64,000 nucleotides of DNA from Cytobacillus citreus (lineage in GTDB: Bacteria > Bacillota > Bacilli > Bacillales > Cytobacillaceae): contig NZ_JAGYPM010000001.1 of assembly GCF_018343665.1 (NCBI RefSeq), positions 717,239 to 781,238 on the forward strand, in the 5' to 3' direction. Every line of letters begins with the position of its first letter. The first letter of the stretch is position 1. This document shows positions 47,125 through 55,875 of the stretch, one piece after another. Both the position numbers and the translations under genes were made by a program. The notes under the pieces were generated by a model. The model saw only the letters and a list, made by a program, of their open reading frames with translations, was not told the DNA's origin and ran no database searches.

Positions 47125-47280
47125 TTATTTGTTATAATGTCGATTATATTCATTGAGTAAACGATCAAGTTCTTGGCTGTAACTAATAGCTGTAGAGGAA
47201 GCTAACCCATTTTTCATGGCAACTTGTATTAATTCAAGCCTCTTTTGTTCAATTAGTGAAAGTAAATCTTTATTCGACAC
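47125..47280 (-). CDS. Spo0E-family aspartyl-phosphate phosphatase (YnzD-like)
   Basis: A 51-residue helical-hairpin protein of the Spo0E family, which removes phosphate from Spo0A~P and delays sporulation. Visible: LLSLIEQKRLELIQVAMKNG for helix 1 and the signature S-Q-E-L-D in AISYSQELDRLLNEYN for helix 2. The start is GTG at 47280 after AAAGGATAACTCGAC. B. subtilis has ynzD in the same place between yneF and ccdA. It was too short for ordinary ORF listing. Confidence 0.85.
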   Translation of the reverse strand: MSNKDLLSLIEQKRLELIQVAMKNGLASSTAISYSQELDRLLNEYNRHYNK

Positions 47281-47284
47281 GTCG

Positions 47285-47590
47285 AGTTATCCTTTCAGTC
47301 GTTATTAAAGAAATTTACAGTGTAGTGTCTAAAATGATTGAATCCAAGTAAAAGAATGAAAGATTATATCAAATATTGTTTAACACATTCTATAGTATAA
47401 CTAATTATGGGAAATAATTCAAAAGAAAGATATGCTTTAAATGAATATTTTTTACAGAAGTTACAATAGTTTAGAATAAACTTTTTGAAACGGTTCTATC
47501 TTTGACGACACAAAATATTCAAAACTAAACATTATCATTTCATAGGAAGATTTGTTAAAATGAAAGATGAATTGTTTTGAACGGGAGATG
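47285..47590. other. Divergent intergenic region before ccdA
   Basis: Contains no ORF. It should hold the promoters of the Spo0E-type gene and of ccdA, but none stands out. Confidence 0.35.
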
Positions 47591-47595
47591 TTTAC

Positions 47596-48303
47596 ATGAC
47601 AGATTTGAATGTGTTCATTGCATTAGCGGCGGGATTTTTAAGCTTTATTTCTCCTTGTTGCTTACCTTTGTATCCAGCATTTTTATCCTATATTACCGGT
47701 ATGTCTGTTGGTGAGCTAAAAGAGGAAAATGCAATGCTCCAAAGAAGAAGTATGCTACATACATTGTTTTTTCTTATTGGGTTCTCTCTAATTTTTATAG
47801 CGATTGGTTTTAGTTCTTCCTTCCTGGGAACCTTCTTTATTGATTATCAAAATTTGATTAGACAGATCGGTGCTATTTTTATCTTTTTCTTTGGTTTAAT
47901 GGTTGTAGGGTTTATTAAACCAGAATTTTTAATGAAGGAAAAAAGATTTGAGTTTAAAAACCGTCCTTCGGGGTTGTTGGGTTCTATTTTAATAGGAATG
48001 GCTTTTGGAGCTGGGTGGACACCATGTACAGGTCCTATTTTAGGTGCGGTATTTTCTCTTGCCGTTTCGAACCCAAATTCGGCAATGGTTTATATGATTG
48101 CTTATATTCTAGGTTTTGCTATACCGTTTTTTATCCTATCCTTCTTTATTGGCAAAATGAATTGGATTCGAAGAAACAGTCTTCTAATAATGAAGATAGG
48201 TGGTTATATCATGATGGTTATGGGAGTTGTCTTGTTCTTTGACTGGATGACCAAAATCATTGCCATTCTTTCTCCTTTATTTGGTGGATTCACAGGCTTT
48301 TAA
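47596..48303 (+). CDS. ccdA: Cytochrome c biogenesis thiol transporter CcdA
   Basis: Six-helix membrane protein (235 residues) that carries reducing power across the membrane for cytochrome c maturation and for spore cortex formation in B. subtilis. The two redox cysteines are in [16 protein letters not shown] (helix 1; one extra Cys beside it) and [15 protein letters not shown] (helix 4). Length and topology are typical. The start at 47596 follows AACGGGAGATGTTTAC. yneI and yneJ follow in the conserved order. Confidence 0.95.
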   Translation: MTDLNVFIALAAGFLSFISPCCLPLYPAFLSYITGMSVGELKEENAMLQRRSMLHTLFFLIGFSLIFIAIGFSSSFLGTFFIDYQNLIRQIGAIFIFFFGLMVVGFIKPEFLMKEKRFEFKNRPSGLLGSILIGMAFGAGWTPCTGPILGAVFSLAVSNPNSAMVYMIAYILGFAIPFFILSFFIGKMNWIRRNSLLIMKIGGYIMMVMGVVLFFDWMTKIIAILSPLFGGFTGF

Positions 48304-48537
48304 ATAAACGTAATTATTACTCATTTCATAGAATGGTGAAAAACGTTTAAAAAAGTAGGCGAAATTTGTCGTGCGCTTTAAATTGAGTTTTCACATAATT
48401 TTCGCTATATTTTAATAAGTGTTCTTAGTGTTATCAGGTATGAATGTTATTAACTATCCATTTTCTTAAATTTAAGGAAATATTATTTTTGATTTTGAGA
48501 TTGAACTTCCGATGCAGTTGTCGAGGGGGAAACAGCG

Positions 48538-48897
48538 ATGGCAAGAATTTTAATAGTGGATGATGCAAAATTTATGAGAATCACATTATCCAATATACTA
48601 AAAAAAGCTAATCATGAAATTGTTGGTGAAGGAGAAACTGGGAAGGACGCAGTTCAACTGTATGAAGAATTAATGCCAGACTTAGTTACAATGGATATTA
48701 CAATGCCGGAAATGAGTGGGCTTGAGGCAGTAAAAGAAATTAAAAAAAAATATCCTAGTGCAAAAGTAATAATGTGTTCAGCAATGGGACAACAAAAAAT
48801 GGTTGTTGAAGCGATTGAATCAGGTGCTAAGGACTTTATTGTAAAGCCGTTTGATGATGGGCGCGTAATGGAAGCGGTAAATAGAGTATTAAGTTAA
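48538..48897 (+). CDS. yneI: CheY-like response regulator YneI
   Basis: Single-domain response regulator of 119 residues: acidic pair in ILIVDDAKFMR, phospho-acceptor Asp in LVTMDITMPEMSG, Thr/Ser position in IMCSAMGQ and Lys in FIVKPF. In B. subtilis it lies between ccdA and yneJ (also called ccdB there) and is not required for cytochrome c synthesis; its partner kinase is unknown. The start follows GAGGGGGAAACAGCG. A terminator follows. Confidence 0.93.
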   Translation: MARILIVDDAKFMRITLSNILKKANHEIVGEGETGKDAVQLYEELMPDLVTMDITMPEMSGLEAVKEIKKKYPSAKVIMCSAMGQQKMVVEAIESGAKDFIVKPFDDGRVMEAVNRVLS

Positions 48898-48903
48898 TTT
48901 ACA

Positions 48904-48976
48904 TAAGCTGACTCGGCGATTCCAAAGCAGGTGTATACCTACTTTAGGGAATCTCTTGAGCCAGCTTTTATTTTTC
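48904..48976 (+). terminator. Terminator after yneI
   Basis: AAGCTGACTC pairs with GAGCCAGCTT across an inner GATTCC / GGAATC helix, followed by TTATTTTT. Confidence 0.75.
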
Positions 48977-49044
48977 ACTTTCCTCCTATCACTATCATAA
49001 GATATAATGAGAAATGAAAATAAAAGGGTAAGGGATGTAAGATT

Positions 49045-49521
49045 ATGGACATGGTTATAATAACATCAGTTGGGGCCGTATGCATGGCTGTATTTGTCAT
49101 GTTCCTCCGTATGAAGGCTTCCAAAAAGCCGGCTTCTGCAAAAAAAATCATTTTACCGCCGATTTTCATGAGTACTGGCGCTCTAATGTTTATATTTCCT
49201 TATTTCAGAGTTACTCCACTTGAAATATTAGAGGCTGCAACAGTAGGAATGCTTTTCTCCATTTTGTTGATTAAAACATCTAAATTTGAAATAAGGGATA
49301 ATCAAATCTTTTTAAAGCGTTCGAGGGCATTTATTTTTATATTAATTGGATTGCTTATTCTTAGAATTGCTGGAAAGCTTATGTTAAGCTCGTCCATTGA
49401 TGTAGGTCAATTAAGTGGTATGTTTTGGATTCTCGCCTTTGGGATGATTGTTCCATGGCGTTTAGCGATGTATTATGATTTTCGTAAGTTACAGCAGCAG
49501 CTAATTGGATTAAAACTATGA
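49045..49521 (+). CDS. yneJ: CcdC-family membrane protein YneJ
   Basis: A 158-residue protein with four or five membrane segments (about 3-20, 36-55, 64-80, 91-110, 120-140) of the CcdC family, once linked to cytochrome c biogenesis by position only. Features: LRMKASKKPASAKKIILPPI, GALMFIFPYFRVTPLEILEA and the C-terminal FGMIVPWRLAMYYDFRKLQQ. It follows ccdA and yneI as in B. subtilis. The start is the ATG at 49045 (GGATGTAAGATT upstream), with a second in-frame ATG at 49051. Confidence 0.92.
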   Translation: MDMVIITSVGAVCMAVFVMFLRMKASKKPASAKKIILPPIFMSTGALMFIFPYFRVTPLEILEAATVGMLFSILLIKTSKFEIRDNQIFLKRSRAFIFILIGLLILRIAGKLMLSSSIDVGQLSGMFWILAFGMIVPWRLAMYYDFRKLQQQLIGLKL

Positions 49522-49532
49522 GGAAATTTATT

Positions 49533-49554
49533 GCCACTGAAATCCTTCAGTGGC
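49533..49554 (+). terminator. Terminator after yneJ
   Basis: GCCACTGAA / TTCAGTGGC stem with a 4-base loop and a short T-rich tail. Confidence 0.7.
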
Positions 49555-49581
49555 TTATTCATTTCTAAAAATCTTTGAAAT

Positions 49582-49611
49582 AAAAAACCATTCCTTAAAA
49601 TTGGAATGGTT
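49582..49611 (-). terminator. Terminator after yneK
   Basis: AACCATTCC / GGAATGGTT stem, followed on the minus strand by TTTTTTA. It overlaps the yneK stop. Confidence 0.85.
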
Positions 49612-50038
49612 AAAAAAGATGTTCATAAGGAGCCATATTAATTTGTTTCTCAGTTAATCTCTTTCTTAAAAACTTATGATCTCGCTTTGGAGTTGCTAAA
49701 ATATATCCGCGAATGACTAAATCTTTATTTATTGATGGAGCATTTTCTTTTAATGCTAGTTCTCCAATTTTACCTGCAATTTTATGACGTGCGACATCTC
49801 GAAATAATTCCGGAACAGGACTCACTAATTCTTCTAACATAACTTTTTCCTCTTGTTTCCAAAGGTTTCTCGTTTCATTTACATAGTGTTCTTCCCAATC
49901 CATATCGGATTTTCCATCTTCCTTGGGCATCTTTTTCAAAAATTTTCGGAACATAAAGAATCCGCCAATTGCAAAAGAGGAAATTAATATGACTACCCAA
50001 AATAGAATAAACCACAAAAACCAGCCTTCAAGCATCAT
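49610..50038 (-). CDS. yneK: YneK, DUF2621 membrane-anchored protein
   Basis: A 142-residue DUF2621 protein: N-terminal membrane segment (about residues 5-28), then a soluble part with MPKEDGKSDMDWEEHYVNET, LVSPVPELFRDVARHKIAGK and RDHKFLRKRLTEKQI, typical of YneK. Function unknown; it occurs in spore-formers. It is convergent to yneJ. Two ATGs at 50038 and 50035 are possible; TAGGTGAATAAAAA lies upstream on the minus strand. Confidence 0.9.
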   Translation of the reverse strand: MMLEGWFLWFILFWVVILISSFAIGGFFMFRKFLKKMPKEDGKSDMDWEEHYVNETRNLWKQEEKVMLEELVSPVPELFRDVARHKIAGKIGELALKENAPSINKDLVIRGYILATPKRDHKFLRKRLTEKQINMAPYEHLF

Positions 50039-50137
50039 TTTTTATTCACCTACACATAAATTTTCCTATTTTGATTATAAACGGTTAGTTATACGAAGAC
50101 AAGGTAGTCGATTTCACATAAAGTTCAGAACTTCCTC

Positions 50138-50166
50138 TTGTTCAAGTTACATGAAAATAATATAAT
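50138..50166 (+). promoter_or_regulatory. SigA promoter of the selenocysteine tRNA
   Basis: TTGTTC (50138-50143) and TATAAT (50161-50166) are 17 bases apart. Transcription would start about 10 bases before the tRNA. Confidence 0.65.
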
Positions 50167-50182
50167 TAACATGTTCGTTAAT

Positions 50183-50279
50183 GGGGCTGATTGGGGTACT
50201 GGTGTCCTCCGTAGTCTTCAAAACTATCTGTGACCTGCGTGCCAGGTTAGCTGGGTTCGATTCCCAGGCAGTCCCGCCA
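50183..50279 (+). tRNA. selC: tRNA-Sec (anticodon UCA)
   Basis: 97 bases fold as a bacterial selenocysteine tRNA. Acceptor GGGGCTG pairs with CAGTCCC (one G-U), with an eighth A-G apposition; discriminator G and an encoded CCA follow. The D arm is long (GGGGTAC / GTCCTCC, one U-C mismatch, loop with TGGT). The anticodon stem is GTAGT / ACTAT with loop CTTCAAA, identical to that of E. coli tRNA-Sec and giving anticodon UCA. The variable arm has 7 bp (TGACCTG / CAGGTTA), and the T arm is CTGGG-TTCGATT-CCCAG. This reads UGA codons with a SECIS element. selA, selB and selD are not in this window. Confidence 0.88.
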
Positions 50280-50303
50280 TAATTATTGCTATTATGGCTT
50301 CCT
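50276..50303 (+). terminator. Probable terminator of tRNA-Sec
   Basis: GCCATAAT / ATTATGGC stem with a 7-base loop, followed by TTCCTTCT. It overlaps the CCA end of the tRNA. Confidence 0.55.
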
Positions 50304-50396
50304 TCTGATGGTTGAGTCTAAGCTATCTCTTCTCTACTACTTTCTTAACCTCTATAATCTTCACAAATCTCTTGATAGAAATTATACTCCATACAA

Positions 50397-50588
50397 TTAC
50401 TGCCTGAAATAATCTACAGAAATAAAATTGTTCATCAGCTCTCCCTCTGTAACCGTTATCCTATGTAAAAAATCTTGAGTGCGTAATACAAATTCTTTTA
50501 CACCTATAAACTCTGATTCAGCAATAACGTAAAATCTCGTTCCCTTTTTCATACCTTTAAAATCATTTTTCAGCTCATATTTCTTCAT
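50397..50588 (-). CDS. Hypothetical protein, 63 aa
   Basis: A basic, soluble 63-residue product (MKKYELKNDFKGMKKGTRFY start, ending ELMNNFISVDYFRQ). GAGGTTAGTCA before the ATG on the minus strand and even codon use support a real gene. No family recognised. It lies alone downstream of the tRNA-Sec gene, in the opposite direction. Confidence 0.5.
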   Translation of the reverse strand: MKKYELKNDFKGMKKGTRFYVIAESEFIGVKEFVLRTQDFLHRITVTEGELMNNFISVDYFRQ

Positions 50589-50885
50589 TGACTAACCTCT
50601 ATTGAATTATTCTGCTTTATATCATTTGATATTAATTTTTTTCACCATATAATTTATAGAAATTCATTAAGAAATCGAAAAATATTAGGGAGCATTACCT
50701 GTCTCTATCATAACATCAATAGTTATTAAATATATAAATAGTAAATGTTTGTATGCAAAAAATTTTTTCTTAATATATCCTAAAAAATAGCATGGAAAGT
50801 TAATTGAAGGAAGTAATTATTAGAGAGGGATTAAGCTCCCTCTGCAGAATTTAATAATATTAAGATTCTAAATGAGGTGGAATTA
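50589..50885. other. Intergenic region, nothing supported
   Basis: AT-rich with no ORF. AGAGAGGGATTAAGCTCCCTCT at 50821-50842 is a small inverted repeat (GAGGG/CCCTC) of unknown role ahead of the NUDIX gene. Confidence 0.35.
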
Positions 50886-50886
50886 C

Positions 50887-51351
50887 ATGGGCATAAGAAA
50901 CTCAGCAAAAGCAGTTATCCTTCAAGATGAAAAGTTATTAGCAATAAAGAAGCAGGATCGTGATGGATATTACTATATTTTACCTGGTGGTGGTCAAGAG
51001 CACGGTGAAAATTTACATGAAGCATTAAAGAGAGAATGTATAGAAGAAATTAATGCCGATGTAGAGGTTGGTGACTTAATATTCATTCGGGAATATATCG
51101 GTAAAAATCATGAACATTTTGAATTTGATTCACATTTACATCAAACAGAGTATATGTTTTTATGTAAGATAAAAGCGGGTAATAAAAAAATAGGTAACGG
51201 AACAAACCCTGATGATGGACAACTTGGAGTTGAGTGGTTACCTCTATCTGAGTTGTTTGAATATAGAATTTACCCACAAACAATGAGAGGATATTTACAG
51301 GATTATTTTGCAGGAAAAGAGACACCTACATATTTAGGAGATATTAATTGA
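50887..51351 (+). CDS. NUDIX hydrolase
   Basis: A 154-residue NUDIX protein that hydrolyses a nucleoside-diphosphate-linked compound; the substrate is unknown. The NUDIX box spans about residues 39-61 (GGGQEHGENLHEALKRECIE, with the REcxEE metal ligands). The segment YIGKNHEHFEFDSHLHQTEY is His-rich. The frame opens at 50872, but GAGGTGGAATTAC precedes the ATG at 50887 (MGIRNSAKAVILQDEKLLAI), the better start. No operon partner is evident. Confidence 0.88.
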   Translation: MGIRNSAKAVILQDEKLLAIKKQDRDGYYYILPGGGQEHGENLHEALKRECIEEINADVEVGDLIFIREYIGKNHEHFEFDSHLHQTEYMFLCKIKAGNKKIGNGTNPDDGQLGVEWLPLSELFEYRIYPQTMRGYLQDYFAGKETPTYLGDIN

Positions 51352-51531
51352 AAATATTGATAAATTATTGAATTATGATTATATGATTTGGTTTTTAAAG
51401 GAATGAAGGAGAGCTACAACTTATCCTCATTCTATTTTTATATTTAGACCTAATAGGATGTTATCTGTTGTTCTAATTTCTATAAAATGTAATAATTTAT
51501 GAAAATACTAAAAATAAAGGAGGAGAGACGT

Positions 51532-52818
51532 TTGAACGAAAAAGACTTCGATGCTTCTTATGAATATGCATGTTTATTAGATGAACAAGATGAATTACGT
51601 TCCTTTCGAAGTGAATTTTATATGAAAGAGGGCACGATTTATCTAGATGGTAATTCACTAGGCCTACTTTCCAAAAGGGCAGAAAAGGCGTTATTAGAAA
51701 TGCTAGATTCATGGAAGCAATATGGAATTGATGGGTGGACGGAAGGTAAGTATCCATGGTTTACTTTATCCGAACATTTGGGACGTTTAGTTGCACCATT
51801 AATTCATGCATCAGCTGATGAAGTAATCATAACAGGATCTACGACAACAAATCTTCATCAAATGGTATCAACATTTTATGAGCCAGTCGGAAAAAAGTCG
51901 AAAATTCTTGCTGACGAGTTAACCTTTCCATCAGATATCTATTCATTACAAAGCCAGCTACTACTTAGAGGCTTTAATCCTGATACACACTTAATAAGAG
52001 TAAAAAGTCGAGATGGTCGGTTATTAGAAGAAGAGGATATCATTGCGGCAATGTCAGATGAGATAGCGTTAATTGTTCTGCCAAGTGTATTATATCGCAG
52101 CGGACAGGTTCTTGATATGAAACGATTAACAGAGGAAGCTCATAAACGAGACATTATTATAGGGTTTGATCTTTGTCATTCAATTGGAGCGATACCTCAC
52201 TATTTTAATGAATGGGATGTTGATTTTGCAGTGTGGTGTCATTATAAATATTTAAACAGCGGTCCAGGAGGTGTTGGAGGCCTATATGTGAATGAGAGGC
52301 ATTTTGGAAAGAAACCTGGGCTAGCTGGTTGGTTTGGTTCTAAAAAGGAGAAACAATTTGATATGGAGCATATATTTTTACATGCAGCCAATGCTGGGGC
52401 ATACCAAATTGGTACACCTCATGTATTAAGTATAGCTCCGTTAATCGGTTCGATTGGAATGTTTGAAGAAGCAGGTATAGAGAAAATACGAGATAAATCA
52501 TTACACATGACCGGATACATGATGAATCTTATTTCATTTAAGTTAAAAGATTATGGCTTTTCTTTTGGAAATCCAGCTGAAGAGAGAAGGCGAGGGGGAC
52601 ATATATACCTTGAACATTCGGAAGCAGCTCGGATTTGTAAAGCATTAAAAATGAATGGTGTGATTCCAGATTTCCGTGCCCCAAATGGAATTCGTTTAGC
52701 TCCAGTTGCTCTATATAATTCATTTGATGATGTGTGGAAATCCGTGGATATTTTGAAAGACATAATGGCTAATGAACAATATAAGCAATTTGAAAACAAG
52801 CGTGGAGTAATTGCATAA
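51532..52818 (+). CDS. kynU: Kynureninase
   Basis: PLP enzyme that splits kynurenine to anthranilate and alanine in tryptophan degradation. 428 residues: [75 protein letters not shown] and [20 protein letters not shown], whose Lys binds PLP. The frame is open from 51499, but AAGGAGGAGAGACG before TTG at 51532 makes that the likely start. Bacilli usually have kynA and kynB next to it; here neither is adjacent, so the pathway is split or incomplete. Confidence 0.93.
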   Translation: MNEKDFDASYEYACLLDEQDELRSFRSEFYMKEGTIYLDGNSLGLLSKRAEKALLEMLDSWKQYGIDGWTEGKYPWFTLSEHLGRLVAPLIHASADEVIITGSTTTNLHQMVSTFYEPVGKKSKILADELTFPSDIYSLQSQLLLRGFNPDTHLIRVKSRDGRLLEEEDIIAAMSDEIALIVLPSVLYRSGQVLDMKRLTEEAHKRDIIIGFDLCHSIGAIPHYFNEWDVDFAVWCHYKYLNSGPGGVGGLYVNERHFGKKPGLAGWFGSKKEKQFDMEHIFLHAANAGAYQIGTPHVLSIAPLIGSIGMFEEAGIEKIRDKSLHMTGYMMNLISFKLKDYGFSFGNPAEERRRGGHIYLEHSEAARICKALKMNGVIPDFRAPNGIRLAPVALYNSFDDVWKSVDILKDIMANEQYKQFENKRGVIA

Positions 52819-52950
52819 TCTGAAATAGAATTCCATTTATTAGCCGCAGGGTGGAAATGCTCCTGTTAATACGATTTAAGGGTGCATCCAATCGGAGCAA
52901 CTGGTCTTGCTTAGATTTACAAATATAAGTTCTATCATTTGTGAAGGATA

Positions 52951-52990
52951 AAAGGCACTGTCAATTCAGCAATGCCTTAAAATGTTTTTT
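52951..52990 (+). terminator. Possible terminator after kynU
   Basis: AAAGGCA / TGCCTT stem with partial inner pairing, followed by AAAATGTTTTTT. It lies 130 bases after the stop. Confidence 0.45.
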
Positions 52991-53001
52991 ACAATATTAA
53001 G

Positions 53002-53042
53002 AACAGTTAAACCTTAGGCTCTTCACCTAAGTTTTAACTGTT
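53002..53042 (-). terminator. Hairpin at the end of glcF
   Basis: A 17-bp stem (AACAGTTAAACCTTAGG and its near-perfect complement, one mismatch) with a 7-base loop overlaps the glcF stop. It lacks a strong T tract. Confidence 0.6.
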
Positions 53043-54362
53043 TTCTCCAACAGCTTCCAACAGTAAATCTACAATATGAACAGCTCTCATGTTTCCTGTA
53101 AGTCCCTCACGCTCGATCCCAAGCTTCATTTGCAAAAGGCAGCCGGGATTGGCTGTAACGATCGTTTTTGCGTTTGCTTCCTTCACATTCACCATTTTAG
53201 TATCTAATATTTTCATAGACATTTCTGATTCGACTATATTATAGATGCCAGCAGAGCCACAGCAGCTATCGGCGTTTTTCATTTCAATATAAGCTGAACC
53301 TTGTATAGCTTTTAGAAGCATTCGAGGCTCGGTTGCTGTCTTCATGACGTTTCGCAAATGACATGAATCCTGATACGTAATGATTTGTGAAGGGAGGGTA
53401 AGCTCCTTTTGGTGAAAATCTAATTCTACTAATATAGAAGAAATGTCTTTCAGTTTCTTTGAAAATGCTTTAGCTCGATCTGACCAATTTGAATCATCTT
53501 TTAGCAAGTGGTCATAATCGATAAGAAAGGCGCCGCAGCCACCAGCGTTTGTAATAATATAATCTATATCTGCTTCTTCAAATGCAGTTATATTCTTTTT
53601 AGCAAGCTCTCTAGCGTCATTTTTCTCACCGCTATGAGCATGTAGTGCTCCGCAGCAGGTTTGTGTTTTTGGAATGACAATTTCACAGCCTGCAATCTGC
53701 AGGAGCTTCATTGTTGCGTCATTTGTTTTCATGAACATTGAATCCATTAAACATCCAGAAAAAAAAGCGACTTTTTTCTTTTTTACACCAAGTGGTTCGA
53801 GATGGTCTGGACGCTGTTTCATTTCTTTTCTATTTGGGACCTTAGGAAGGATTTTCTCCATTGTTGCAAGGCTCTCTGGAAATAGCTTTAGCATGCCGCT
53901 TTTCTGTACCATTTTCTGTATGCCTGATTGCTGGTAAATGCTTAATAGACTTGTCAATGTACGTATTCGGCTCTGAAATGGAAATAAACCTTTAAAAACC
54001 GTATTTCGAACCAGATTTGCCGAAAAAGAATGCTTTTTGTTTTGGTTAATAATATCTCGGGCTTCTTCGAGCATATGGCCATAATTGACACCAGAAGGAC
54101 ATACCGGTTCGCATGCCCGGCATCCGAGACACATATTTAGCGAGCGTTCAAAGTCCTCATCCGGTTCGATTAATCCATCAACGACAGCCTTCATTAAAGC
54201 AATACGTCCACGAGGAGAATGAGATTCCTGAAACCCTGATTCAATATAAGTGGGACAGGTTGGCAAACAAAATCCGCACCGCATACAGTTTAGGAGTTTA
54301 TTTTCATCCATGCGCTTTTTAAATTCCGCTTGAATTAACTGCTTTTCCTCTAATGTACTCAT
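53034..54362 (-). CDS. glcF: Glycolate oxidase iron-sulfur subunit GlcF (YsfD-like)
   Basis: Iron-sulfur subunit of glycolate oxidase, 442 residues. Two 4Fe-4S motifs lie near the N-terminus (CMRCGFCLPTCPTY at about residue 21 and CLGCRACEPVCPSG at about 73), followed by two cysteine-rich CCG domains (FFSGCLMDSMF...TCCGAL and YQDSCHLRN...SCCGSAG). This subunit is intact. Its start overlaps the glcD stop by 4 bases, so it was translated together with GlcD, the FAD subunit, which is frameshifted here. Confidence 0.93.
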   Translation of the reverse strand: MSTLEEKQLIQAEFKKRMDENKLLNCMRCGFCLPTCPTYIESGFQESHSPRGRIALMKAVVDGLIEPDEDFERSLNMCLGCRACEPVCPSGVNYGHMLEEARDIINQNKKHSFSANLVRNTVFKGLFPFQSRIRTLTSLLSIYQQSGIQKMVQKSGMLKLFPESLATMEKILPKVPNRKEMKQRPDHLEPLGVKKKKVAFFSGCLMDSMFMKTNDATMKLLQIAGCEIVIPKTQTCCGALHAHSGEKNDARELAKKNITAFEEADIDYIITNAGGCGAFLIDYDHLLKDDSNWSDRAKAFSKKLKDISSILVELDFHQKELTLPSQIITYQDSCHLRNVMKTATEPRMLLKAIQGSAYIEMKNADSCCGSAGIYNIVESEMSMKILDTKMVNVKEANAKTIVTANPGCLLQMKLGIEREGLTGNMRAVHIVDLLLEAVGENS

Positions 54363-55769
54363 TTTGAGACCACCACACGCTTTCGAGTCTCTTTCGCGAA
54401 TATTTTACCAGGATTCATAATATTGTTTGGATCAAGGCTTGATTTAATAGCTTGCATGGCAGCAATCCCCGCTTGGCCAAGCTTCATTTCTAGATAGGGA
54501 GCTTTCATAACTCCAACTCCATGCTCGCCTGTAATCGTACCACCTAACTCAATCGATTTTGCAAAAATTTCTTCAAATGCTTTCTCAACTCGTTCAATTT
54601 CATCTTTATTTCTCGTATCGGTTAAACAAGTTGGATGCAGATTTCCATCACCTGCATGACCAAAAGTACAGATCCATAGCTTATATTTTTCTGCAATTTC
54701 ATTGATTGCTTTGACCATACTGGCAATTTCAGAACGAGGGACAGTTGCGTCTTCTAGAATAGTCGTAGGACGTAAGCGAGCTAGTGCAGAGAGTGCAGCT
54801 CGACGTGCGGTTCGAAGTGCTTCTGCTTCTTCTTCCGTTTTCGCAGCTTCTACAGATACAGCATTTTCAGATTTGCATATTTCGATAATTCTTTCGATAT
54901 CCTTTGCAACTATTTCAGCTGGTCCGTCTTGTTCGATAAGAAGAATAGCTTTTGCATCGGTTGGCAGACCTATTTGTGCAAAAGCTTCAACAGCTTCTAG
55001 AGTTGGTTGGTCAAGAAATTCAAGTGTTGTTGGGATAATTTTACTAGCAATAATTTTTGAAACGGATTTTGCTGCAGCTTCAAGATCAGTATAATGTGCT
55101 AAAATCGTTTTCTTTGTTTCAGGCTTAGGGATCAGCTTAAGTGTTGCTTCTGTAATGATTCCCAATGTTCCCTCTGAGCCGACAAATAAACGTGTTAAAT
55201 CATACCCAGCAACATCTTTTGCGAGTTTACCTCCAGTGCGTATTATCTCGCCGTTTGCTAAAACTATCTCTAAAGCCAAAACATAATCTCTAGTCACGCC
55301 GTATTTTAAGCCACGAAGTCCCCCTGAATTTTCATTAATATTGCCGCCAATCGTCGAGATTTTCATTGAGCTGGGATCTGGTGGATAAAATAAACCTTTC
55401 TCTTCCACAGCTCTCGTTATATCAAGAGTGATTACACCTGGCTGTACAGTAACAGTAAGGTTTTCTTCATCAATTTCAAGAATCTTATTTAGATGCTTAA
55501 AAAGAAGTACAATTCCACCTTCAGTAGGGCATGTTCCTGCGCATAGGTTTGTACCTGAACCCCTTGGAACGATAGGGATTTTATATTCATTACAAAGTGT
55601 AAGTACATTTGAAATCTCCTCCGTATTTCGGGGCAATGACTGCATCTGGCATTGCTTGAAATTGGGGAGTTGCATCATAAGAGTATACGAGTAGACCCAC
55701 CTTTGTATCATCGAAATTTACAGGACCGACAATTTCAATTAATTTTTGACGAGCATCAATTGAGATCAT
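54359..55769 (-). pseudogene. glcD: Glycolate oxidase FAD subunit GlcD (YsfC-like), frameshifted
   Basis: FAD-linked oxidase of the GlcD/D-lactate dehydrogenase type. The true start is ATG at 55769 after AAAGGAGGCCTTAAAC, giving MISIDARQKLIEIVGPVNFD and VYSYDATPQFQAMPDAVIAP. The frame is then lost at the GGGG run at 55630-55633 (plus strand). The rest follows in another frame from RNTEEISNVLTLCNEYKIPI, with the FAD-binding GSGTNLCAGTCPTEGGIVLL, IGGNINENSGGLRGLKYGVT and FGHAGDGNLHPTCL. The junction has one base too many or two too few. Downstream coding is otherwise intact, so a sequencing error in the homopolymer is possible. Confidence 0.85.
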
Positions 55770-55875
55770 GTTTAAGGCCTCCTTTTAAACTATTATTTAT
55801 AAGAATATGAAAATAAAGGAGCCTTGACTATGGTGAAACATACAAAGATGCATCATATTAAATGGTATTTTTTGT

